Below, piece after piece: positions 1 to 4,849 of a DNA stretch of 7,870 nt. A program made the position numbers and the translations under genes. The notes beneath the pieces were generated by a model. The model was not told where the DNA came from. It did not search any database and saw only the letters and a list, made by a program, of their open reading frames with translations. The stretch's first letter is position 1; each line of letters opens with the position of its first letter. The stretch is from NCBI GenBank assembly GCA_016793585.1, contig JAEUJR010000155.1, forward strand, positions 1-7,870, written 5' to 3'. Source of the stretch: Archangium sp. (GTDB taxonomy: Bacteria > Myxococcota > Myxococcia > Myxococcales > Myxococcaceae).

Positions 1-1
1 C

Positions 2-178
2 TACACGGAAGAGATTGCGGCCGCGCTCGATGGGCGCTGCCGACTGTTCCGCATCCGCGCGCCACAGGGCCGGGGTGAGGACGGGAAGAAGCTCGGCGAC
101 TGGAGCGACCTCGGCGACGAGGTGCTGCTCGACGCCATCACGAACACGCAGCGGTGGGAGGCGGTGGGTCATGGGTGA
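2..178 (+). CDS. C-terminal fragment of an unidentified element gene (possibly primase/TOPRIM-like)
   Basis: Only the last 58 codons and a TGA are inside the window; the 5' part lies to the left. The frame is open from the first base. Its stop overlaps the start of the DUF3987 gene by 8 bases (ATGGGTGA), as expected for a coupled operon. The fragment reads YTEEIAAALDGRCRLFRIRA, then a Gly/Lys/Asp-rich stretch (GKKLGDWSDLGDE), and ends RWEAVGHG. The 'x-DGK-x-L-x-DW-x-D-L' texture resembles the end of TOPRIM-type primase domains, which often sit just upstream of DUF3987 genes in phages and integrative elements. That assignment is inference from position and a short resemblance. The existence of a coding tail is better supported than its function. 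Confidence 0.6.
   Translation, partial: YTEEIAAALDGRCRLFRIRAPQGRGEDGKKLGDWSDLGDEVLLDAITNTQRWEAVGHG
156..161 (+). promoter_or_regulatory. Shine-Dalgarno that fixes the DUF3987 start
   Basis: GGGAGG lies 9 bases before the ATG at 171. The frame is open further upstream, to about position 15, but those codons overlap the upstream gene and give Arg/Ser-rich nonsense. The SD and the 8-base stop/start overlap therefore support the start at 171. Confidence 0.6.
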
Positions 179-1673
179 ACGACTGTCGGCGGCGCTGAAA
201 GAAGCCGCGAAGCTGAAGCCGGTTTCGGCCAACGGGAAGGTTGGTTCTCCCAACCCAGCGCCCGAGGGGCCGCCGGCGTATCGGCTGCCGCGGTTCGACC
301 CCGCGTGGCTGCCTGCGCCGCTCCGCGACTTCAGCGAGGCGCTCGCGCGAAACCTCGGTGCGCCGTTCGAGATGGTCGCGCTCAAGGCTCTTGCCGTGCC
401 GTCGTTGGTGGCCGGCCCTTTCGTCGACGTCGAGGCGCGCGACGGCTGGGAGGAGCCAACGACGCTCTACGTGCTCACGATTGCGCCGTCGGGCTCGAAG
501 AAGAGTCCCACGATGAAGCCCTTCACTGGTCTGCTGATGCGTGCGGAGAAGGCCCGAACCGAGGCGATGAAGCAGGCGCACCAGGCGAAGCTCGACGAGC
601 TCGAGGAGCGCGCCGCCAGCAGCAATGCTGAAGAAGCTGCACAGGCGGCAGACGAGCTGAAGGCGCTGACCAAGGCAGGGGCGCCGAACCCTCGGCTCTG
701 GGCGACCGACGTCACCGATGAGCGCCTCGCGTCGCTGATGCAGGAGAACGGCGGTCACGCTGCGGTGTGGTCGGCGGAACCCAAGCTCTTCCGGGTGGCC
801 GGCGGCGCGTACACGAAGGGCGGCGGCCCGGCGACCGACGTGCTCCTGCAGGCGTACAGCGGCGATCAGGTGCGCGTTGAACGCCAGATGGCAGGTCGCA
901 TCACCGTCGACCGGCCGCGGCTCACTGTGGCGCTCGAGTCGCAGCTGAAGCCCGTGCAGGACTTCCTCGAGAAGACTGGTCACGACGAGCGCGGCGAGCT
1001 CGCGCGCTTTCTCATGGCGTGCGCCCCCGATCTCCGCGGCTGGCGTGTGCCCGGCCCTGCAGTTCCCCAGTCGCACCGCGACGCCGCCGAGGAGTGCGTC
1101 CAACGACTCAACCGAGCTGCCCACGGCGCGCCTCGGCTCGTGCGGCTCACCTCGCAAGCGCAGAAGCGCTTCGAGATGTGGGAGCGCGACCACGAGGTGA
1201 AGCAGCGGCCCGGCGGGCTCTGGCGCGAGCCGTGCGGCTGGGTCTCGAAGATGCCCGGGCTCGCGCTCCGCCTGGCCGGCGTGATTCACATGGCCGAGTC
1301 CGTCAGTCACGAGGGCAACATCGACCGCGAAGTCCCGCTCGATGCGCTCGAGCGCGGCATCGCCATCGCCGAGTGGGGATTCCTGCAGGCCTGCGAGGTC
1401 TACCGCGTCAGCCAGGAGAACCCCGTCGCGAGGAAGCTCGACCGCCTCCGTGAGGTTCTCGCACAGCACCCGGGCATCCTCCGCTCTGAGCTGTGGGCGA
1501 AGCTGAAGAACACGATGGGCATCGCGCAGACTCACCACCTCGGCGACCTGCTCGAGGAGCTCGAGCGCTGCGGCGAGCTGGTGCGAGAGACGACGCCGCG
1601 AGGCCCCAAGGGCGGCCGACCCGGCGAGCGCATCTACCTGAACACGGGTTCCCGGGAGGTTCGCAGCGCATGA
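171..1673 (+). CDS. DUF3987 domain protein, helicase/primase-like replication protein of an integrative element
   Basis: A 500-residue protein of the DUF3987 family, found in phages, plasmids and integrative elements and thought to act in replication as a P-loop NTPase. Visible family marks, in order: a proline-rich N-terminus; 'LPAPLRDFSEALA' (about 47-59); the hydrophobic LKALAVPSLVAG segment (71-82); 'LYVLTIAPSGSKKSP' (99-113), a Walker A-like loop with GSKKS; a charged helical insert (about 123-168); 'ATDVTDERLASLMQENGG' (178-195) followed by 'SAEPKLF' (201-207); 'AYSGDQVRVER' (228-238); and 'DRPRLTVALESQ' (247-258) with an RGELARF arginine segment (274-280). Residues about 422-490 look like a winged helix (HPGILRSELWAKL, LLEELERCGEL), possibly for DNA binding. 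The gene is coupled to the upstream tail by overlap and to the next ORF by ATGA. The family call is firm; the biochemical role is inferred from the family. Confidence 0.85.
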   Translation: MGERLSAALKEAAKLKPVSANGKVGSPNPAPEGPPAYRLPRFDPAWLPAPLRDFSEALARNLGAPFEMVALKALAVPSLVAGPFVDVEARDGWEEPTTLYVLTIAPSGSKKSPTMKPFTGLLMRAEKARTEAMKQAHQAKLDELEERAASSNAEEAAQAADELKALTKAGAPNPRLWATDVTDERLASLMQENGGHAAVWSAEPKLFRVAGGAYTKGGGPATDVLLQAYSGDQVRVERQMAGRITVDRPRLTVALESQLKPVQDFLEKTGHDERGELARFLMACAPDLRGWRVPGPAVPQSHRDAAEECVQRLNRAAHGAPRLVRLTSQAQKRFEMWERDHEVKQRPGGLWREPCGWVSKMPGLALRLAGVIHMAESVSHEGNIDREVPLDALERGIAIAEWGFLQACEVYRVSQENPVARKLDRLREVLAQHPGILRSELWAKLKNTMGIAQTHHLGDLLEELERCGELVRETTPRGPKGGRPGERIYLNTGSREVRSA

Positions 1674-1771
1674 CGAACGCCAACAACCGCGCTCGCAACC
1701 TGGCGTACATCTTGAGGAATTCGGTTCCCGGGGTTTTCGGAGTTTCCGGACAAAAGGAAGGTGATTCGTGA
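1670..1771 (+). CDS. 33-codon ORF bridging the DUF3987 and excisionase-like genes
   Basis: The ATG at 1670 overlaps the DUF3987 stop (ATGA). Its TGA at 1769-1771 overlaps the GTG start of the next gene (GTGA). The peptide begins MTNANNRARNLAYILRNSV and ends GVFGVSGQKEGDS. It contains a Val/Gly/Phe pattern (VPGVFGVSG) and no recognisable domain. There is no clear Shine-Dalgarno of its own apart from GGGAGG about 13 bases upstream (1654-1659). The double overlap suggests either a real small protein or a translated spacer that carries ribosomes from one gene to the next. The sequence here (GAATTCGGTTCCCGGGGTTT) is less GC-rich at third positions than its neighbours, which weakens the case for a conserved protein. 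I do not recognise it. Confidence 0.4.
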   Translation: MTNANNRARNLAYILRNSVPGVFGVSGQKEGDS

Positions 1772-2097
1772 GCATGGAACTGGCGATGCGCGACCTGGTC
1801 CGGGCCGCGGTGCGTGAAGAGGTCCGCGAGCTGCGCGAGATGGTTGCCCGGCTCGCGGGTGGGTCGACGAGTGGGTTGATGCCCGTGAAGGAAGCGGCGG
1901 CTCGTGCGGGCGTCAGCACAGCCCTGCTCCGGAAGTGGCGACGGACAGGCCAGCTGCGCGAGTACCACGCAGGCCGGAAGCGGCTCGTGAAGTGGGAGGA
2001 CGTCGAGGCGCTGATGGCGGCGCCCCCTCAGTCCGCTGAGCCAGTGGCGACGGTGGATTCCATCGTGGACCGCATCACGAAGCGCAAGGCAGGCTGA
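1768..2097 (+). CDS. Excisionase-like helix-turn-helix DNA-binding protein (MerR/HTH_17 type)
   Basis: A 109-residue protein. Residues 1-30 are a charged, coiled-coil-like helix (VREEVRELREMVARLA) that may mediate dimerisation. Residues 37-84 form a typical winged-helix excisionase fold: LMPVKEAAARAGVS (first helix and turn), TALLRKWRRTGQLRE (recognition helix), then HAGRKRLVKWEDVEALM (wing and last helix). The tail to 109 is basic (RITKRKAG). GTG is chosen as start because AGGAAGG (1755-1761) is 6 bases upstream; the in-frame ATG at 1774 would be 12 bases away. The gene lies 5 bases before the integrase, so a role as recombination directionality factor (Xis) or as a regulator of the integrase is likely, but this is inferred from fold and position. 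Confidence 0.75.
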   Translation: MSMELAMRDLVRAAVREEVRELREMVARLAGGSTSGLMPVKEAAARAGVSTALLRKWRRTGQLREYHAGRKRLVKWEDVEALMAAPPQSAEPVATVDSIVDRITKRKAG

Positions 2098-2102
2098 GCG
2101 TC

Positions 2103-3431
2103 ATGGGTACGGTCTTCCTTCGCCGCGGCTCGCTGTGGCTCAACTTCTACGACGCCGAGGGAAAGCGCCACCAGGTGAAGACGGGCCTGCTGCAGGGCCA
2201 GGAGGAACAAGCTCGAGCGCTGTTGAAGGCGACCGAGCAACGCCTCGCCGCGCCACAGAAGCCGGCAGCAACGACAGTCGCCGCGTACCTCGAGGTCTGG
2301 GAAGACCGACGTCGGCGTGAGGGCCTGTCGATGGCGAAGGACGACGCGCGCGACATCACCAACCACTGCGCCGAGCTGCTGACGCTGCCTCTGGCTGAGG
2401 TGCGTCCGCTGCACATTCGAGCCGTGCTGAGCAGGCTGAAGTCGCGGATGGGCCCGAAGCGTGAGGACCTCGCGCCGAAGACGGTTCGGAAGGTGTACGG
2501 CTCGCTTCACACGTTCTTCGAGTCGGCGGTCGCCGAGGAGCTCGTGCCGGCGAACCCGTGCAACGTTCCCCGCGGCTACCTGCCAAAGAAGCTCGACAAG
2601 AATCCGGAGTGGAGAGCGCAGGCGGTGTTCACCCGCGAAGAGGCGCGCGCCATCATCAGCGAGCCGCTCGAGCTGTTCGACCGACTCACGTGGGCCATCG
2701 TGCTCTTCACTGGCCTGCGCACGGGCGAAATCTCCGCGCTGCGCTGGAGACACATCGAGTTCGAGGTGAAGCCGCTCGGGAGAATGACGGTCGCCTTCTC
2801 GTGGAGCAGAAAGGCGAAGCGCGAGAAGCCGACGAAGACAGGTGAGACGCGCCTCGCTCCGATTCACCCCGCGCTCGCGGCCCTGCTTCGCGAGTGGAAG
2901 CTGCACGGCTTCTTCGAGCACATGGGCCGTCACCCGAACTCCGACGACCTGGTGCTCTCGAATCGCGACGGCTCGCACATCAACGAGGAGCCGCGCATGG
3001 ACAGATTGCACCGCGCGCTCGGCCAGCTCGGTCTTCGCACGATGGCGGCGTCGGAGCGCCTCCGCGTTCATGATCTCCGCCGCACCTTCATCACGCTGGC
3101 TCAGGCCGATGGCGGGTTGCCGGCGAGCGTCCGCAGCATCACGCACACCGGGAAGCGCGACATCCTCGACCTGTACACCTCGCTCCCCTGGGAGGCGAAG
3201 TGCGCCGCTGTGGCGTCGCTCCGCCTCGAGCCGTTCCCGAGCTCGGGCGCGCAGGTGCTGCAGTTCGCGGTGGGCCAGTCACACTCGCCTGTGACTGGAG
3301 CTGTGACCGACGCGCCGCCAGCAACGAGTCACAACGCGCCAACCGCTGAAGACCTCGGAGGATTCAACCTCTCGCGCGTGAGTGGGCAGGGCGGGACTCG
3401 AACCCGCACGCCTTTCGGCACGGGATTCTAA
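2103..3431 (+). CDS. int: Tyrosine-type site-specific integrase of a tRNA-Leu-inserted element
   Basis: A 442-residue tyrosine recombinase expected to insert and excise the element at tRNA-Leu. Residues 1-50 form an arm-binding-like domain (VFLRRGSLWLNFYDAEGKRH). Residues about 57-155 are the core-binding helical domain. Residues about 172-372 are the catalytic domain, with R206 (TGLRTGE), K245 (KTGE), H323-x-x-R326 (HDLRR), H348 (ITHTG) and nucleophile Y358 (DLYTS). All catalytic positions are filled, so the enzyme looks active. A low-complexity tail (about 376-427) follows. Residues 428-442 and the stop are encoded by the antisense strand of tRNA-Leu(UAG), and the TAA at 3429-3431 overlaps the anticodon. 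The ATG lies 5 bases after the HTH gene and has only a weak GCAGG upstream, so it probably depends on coupling. As the last gene of the operon, its transcript runs antisense through the tRNA towards the hairpin at 3495-3531. Confidence 0.92.
   Translation: MGTVFLRRGSLWLNFYDAEGKRHQVKTGLLQGQEEQARALLKATEQRLAAPQKPAATTVAAYLEVWEDRRRREGLSMAKDDARDITNHCAELLTLPLAEVRPLHIRAVLSRLKSRMGPKREDLAPKTVRKVYGSLHTFFESAVAEELVPANPCNVPRGYLPKKLDKNPEWRAQAVFTREEARAIISEPLELFDRLTWAIVLFTGLRTGEISALRWRHIEFEVKPLGRMTVAFSWSRKAKREKPTKTGETRLAPIHPALAALLREWKLHGFFEHMGRHPNSDDLVLSNRDGSHINEEPRMDRLHRALGQLGLRTMAASERLRVHDLRRTFITLAQADGGLPASVRSITHTGKRDILDLYTSLPWEAKCAAVASLRLEPFPSSGAQVLQFAVGQSHSPVTGAVTDAPPATSHNAPTAEDLGGFNLSRVSGQGGTRTRTPFGTGF
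3383..3430. other. Predicted element/chromosome attachment site core (att)
   Basis: The 3' half of tRNA-Leu, from anticodon to discriminator base, lies directly against the integrase-side end of the element. Tyrosine integrases that use tRNA genes usually recombine in the anticodon or T-loop and copy the 3' part of the tRNA, so the core most likely falls here. The second copy would be at the other element end, outside the window. The exact limits cannot be seen from one end. Confidence 0.45.
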
Positions 3432-3464
3432 GCCCCGCGCGGCTACCAGTTACGCCACCTGCCC
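3383..3464 (-). tRNA. tRNA-Leu (anticodon UAG)
   Basis: Read on the minus strand, an 82-base type II tRNA folds cleanly. The acceptor is GGGCAGG/CCTGCCC (7 pairs), followed by T8 G9 and a D arm GCG...CGC with the GGTAG loop. The anticodon stem is CGGGG/TCCCG with loop CTTAGAA, anticodon TAG. A long variable arm follows (TGCC-GAAA-GGCG), then T arm GCGGG-TTCGAGT-CCCGC, discriminator A and no encoded CCA. The UAG anticodon plus the long variable arm identify leucine. The gene remains complete despite the adjacent element, so the insertion preserved its function. Its 3' part overlaps the integrase gene on the opposite strand. Confidence 0.95.
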
Positions 3465-3494
3465 CACTGCGCTTCGTACCACCGGGGAAAACAC

Positions 3495-3531
3495 AAACGG
3501 CCGGCGCTCTCTCGAGTCACCGGCCGTTTTT
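3495..3531. terminator. Hairpin terminator, apparently bidirectional, between the two tRNA genes
   Basis: AAACGGCCGG (3495-3504) pairs perfectly with CCGGCCGTTT (3520-3529) around a 15-base loop. On the plus strand a run of five T (3527-3531) closes it. On the minus strand it is followed by TTTGTGTTTT. It can stop leftward transcripts leaving tRNA-Lys and rightward transcripts arriving from the integrase operon. Confidence 0.75.
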
Positions 3532-3536
3532 CACTG

Positions 3537-3609
3537 TGAGAGCGGAAGGAATCGAACCTTCAACCTATGGATTAAGAGTCCATTGCTCTGCCAATTGAGC
3601 TACGCTCCC
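3537..3609 (-). tRNA. tRNA-Lys (anticodon CUU)
   Basis: A 73-base minus-strand cloverleaf. The acceptor is GGGAGCG/CGCTCTC (one G-U pair), the D arm GCTC-AATTGGCA-GAGC, the anticodon stem ATGGA/TCCAT with loop CTCTTAA (anticodon CTT), and the variable loop AGGTT. The T arm is GAAGG-TTCGATT-CCTTC, with discriminator A and no encoded CCA. It decodes AAG. It lies about 46 bases downstream of lgt on the same strand and has a good promoter in that gap. Confidence 0.96.
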
Positions 3610-3625
3610 GTCGCTGCGGCGGCGG

Positions 3626-3655
3626 CGAATACGTCACTCCGCCAGACCCTGTCAA
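3626..3655 (-). promoter_or_regulatory. Predicted sigma70-type promoter of tRNA-Lys
   Basis: On the minus strand a perfect TTGACA (-35, 3650-3655) starts right after the lgt stop codon. An 18-base spacer leads to TATTCG (weak -10, 3626-3631). The tRNA begins 16 bases further on, giving a short leader. The -35 is strong and the -10 only partial, so the call rests on the position. Confidence 0.55.
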
Positions 3656-4471
3656 TCATGTTTGTGCGGGTTCGACAGCAGGTTCTTTGTGCACCGCGAC
3701 CTCCATCAGCTGAACCTCGGGCGCTGGTCTCGTCAGCAACCAGACTCCCACCGCGAAGAGCCCCACGACGATGTACTGCGCCGGCGTGAGACCGAAGTAG
3801 CGACGGTCGACGAAGGACAAGTCTGACGCCCGCAGGAAGTCGAGCCCGAACCGGCTCGCCGAGTACGCGACGGCGAGAAGGCCCATCAACCGGCCCTGCT
3901 TCAGCTTGAGCGTCGACGCGACGTACAGCATCACCGTCAACGCCAGCAGCACGAACACGTCATAGAGCCCGAGATCGTGGCGCGGCCCGCCGGGGTAGTT
4001 CACCGCCAGGAAGAAGTCCGTCTTCACGCCCGGGTGGTCGTGCACGAAGAAGCACCCGACCCGCGCGATCGCCCAGCCCGGAGCCGTGCCCAGCGCGAGC
4101 GCGTCGAGGTACGGCGTCACCGGCGTCTTGATGCGGCGGAAGTAGACGAAGATGCCGAGCAACGCGCCCAGCACGCCGCCCATCGACGACAGCCCTTCCC
4201 AGAAGCGCAACACCAGAAACGGGTCGTCTGCCTTCAGCAGCTCGGGGTGGTAGCCGAAGAGGTGCAGCAGGTGCCCGCCGTAGAGGCCGAACATCACCGC
4301 CCAGGTCACCACCCCGCGCAGTGGCTCATCGTCACCCGGCCCGTACTTGCGCGCCGCGCGGGCCGCCAGCACTGCGCCCACGCCGACGCCGATCGTCGAG
4401 AGCACGCCAAAGACGTCGATCTTCTGGCCGAGCGGCAACGAGAGCTGCGGCAACTCGAGATAGGGCAACAT
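3656..4471 (-). CDS. lgt: Prolipoprotein diacylglyceryl transferase, divergent myxobacterial-type Lgt
   Basis: A 271-residue inner-membrane protein, the usual Lgt length, with about seven hydrophobic segments. Lgt moves diacylglycerol from phosphatidylglycerol to the lipobox cysteine of prelipoproteins. Family marks: 'FWEGLSSMGGVLGALLG' (90-106), 'PGWAIARVGCFFVHDHPG' (131-148) and 'YSASRFGLDFLRASD' (203-217). Compared with E. coli Lgt as I recall it, R143 matches R137, Y235 matches Y203 and R239 matches R207. The H103 position is M97 and N146 is C140. The His-rich HDHPG segment follows the signature. I recall similar substitutions in other myxobacterial Lgt proteins, so this may be a subfamily trait and not decay. 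The start ATG has AGAGG 9 bases upstream on the minus strand. The gene is 87 bases downstream of the small CxxC gene and may share its transcript. Confidence 0.85.
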   Translation of the reverse strand: MLPYLELPQLSLPLGQKIDVFGVLSTIGVGVGAVLAARAARKYGPGDDEPLRGVVTWAVMFGLYGGHLLHLFGYHPELLKADDPFLVLRFWEGLSSMGGVLGALLGIFVYFRRIKTPVTPYLDALALGTAPGWAIARVGCFFVHDHPGVKTDFFLAVNYPGGPRHDLGLYDVFVLLALTVMLYVASTLKLKQGRLMGLLAVAYSASRFGLDFLRASDLSFVDRRYFGLTPAQYIVVGLFAVGVWLLTRPAPEVQLMEVAVHKEPAVEPAQT

Positions 4472-4558
4472 GTCGAAGGTCCTCTAGCGCTGCCCTGCGA
4501 GCGCGTCTCGCAGCATCGAGCGCCTTTGAACGCCCCGCCCTCTCCGTTCTTCCCGTCG

Positions 4559-4759
4559 TCAGAGCGTCGTCGTCGCCATCGCCTGATCGATCGCCACCCG
4601 CAGCGCCGGCAGACAGTTCGGGCAGAAGTGTTTCGCGTTCTCGGGAGGCGGCAGCAGAAAAACGCCCCAGGACTTGAACGGGAGCGCTTCTGTCGGGTGC
4701 GCACGGCACCGATCACACTCGTGATCCTGTCGACCATCGTCCTTCTTCACCCAGCTCAT
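4559..4759 (-). CDS. Small double-CxxC (zinc-knuckle-like) protein of unknown function
   Basis: A 66-residue protein. C15-x2-C18 (HECDRC) and C46-x2-C49 (HFCPNC) form two knuckles that could bind one metal ion as a zinc ribbon, separated by a hydrophobic stretch (SWGVFLLPPPE, about 30-40). No membrane segment or signal peptide is visible. Codon usage follows the GC-rich third-position pattern of the neighbours. The Shine-Dalgarno is weak. It is divergent from the SPFH operon, with 90 bases between the starts, and precedes lgt on the same strand. I do not recognise a family. The paired CxxC spacing is the main reason to believe the ORF; overlapping ORFs in other frames are Arg/Ser-rich and look like shadows. 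Confidence 0.6.
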   Translation of the reverse strand: MSWVKKDDGRQDHECDRCRAHPTEALPFKSWGVFLLPPPENAKHFCPNCLPALRVAIDQAMATTTL

Positions 4760-4795
4760 GACCGCACTCTGCCCGCGGCCGACGAAACAGTCACC

Positions 4796-4823
4796 TTGAC
4801 TCTATTATTGCCGTCGTTAGAGT
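4796..4823 (+). promoter_or_regulatory. Predicted promoter of the SPFH/NAD-kinase-like operon
   Basis: TTGACT (-35, 5 of 6 matches, 4796-4801) and TAGAGT (-10, 4 of 6 matches, 4818-4823) are separated by 16 bases, in the only A+T-rich patch of this half of the window. Transcription would start near 4830, just before the Shine-Dalgarno at 4839. The inverted-repeat arms coincide with both promoter boxes. Confidence 0.45.
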
Positions 4824-4835
4824 CATATCGACTCA
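4797..4835. promoter_or_regulatory. Predicted operator: three alternating GACTC/GAGTC half-sites
   Basis: TGACTCTA (4797-4804) and TAGAGTCA (4818-4825) are a perfect 8-base inverted repeat, 21 bases apart centre to centre (two helical turns). A third half-site, GACTC (4830-4834), forms a second dyad with the middle one: GAGTC-N5-GACTC. The pattern lies over the predicted promoter and between two divergent genes, as expected for a repressor or autoregulated activator site. No regulator gene is identified. Confidence 0.5.
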
Positions 4836-4838
4836 AAC

Positions 4839-4843
4839 GGAGG
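4839..4843 (+). promoter_or_regulatory. Shine-Dalgarno that fixes the SPFH start at GTG
   Basis: GGAGG is 6 bases before the GTG at 4850. The in-frame ATG at 4862 would be 18 bases away, and the long upstream open frame runs antisense to lgt. The GTG is therefore the likely start. Confidence 0.75.
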
Positions 4844-4849
4844 TCACAC

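Noticed and set aside
15..170. N-terminal extension of the DUF3987 frame
   Set aside because: It overlaps the upstream gene tail in another frame and is Arg/Ser/Thr-rich. The ATG at 171 with GGGAGG is the better start.
138..1919. 593-codon open frame on the minus strand
   Set aside because: It lies antisense to the DUF3987 gene, is rich in Arg, Leu, His and Glu without domains, and arises from GC-rich third positions of the real gene.
3383..3609. Missing CCA at both tRNA 3' ends as a sign of pseudogenes
   Set aside because: Both cloverleaves are intact, and many bacteria add CCA after transcription, so this is not evidence of decay.
3382..3789. 135-codon plus-strand open frame across both tRNA genes
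   Set aside because: It is translated antisense tRNA (GLEPARLSARDSKPRA and SGRNRTFNLWIKSPLLCQL), a known source of spurious proteins in databases.
4804..4809. AATAAT as a minus-strand -10 box for the CxxC gene and lgt
   Set aside because: The nearest -35-like sequence (TTGAGT, 4831-4836) is 21 bases away, too far for a convincing promoter.
3977..4849. Upstream extension of the SPFH reading frame
   Set aside because: It runs antisense through lgt and the CxxC gene. The GTG at 4850 has a good Shine-Dalgarno and matches the natural start of the domain.
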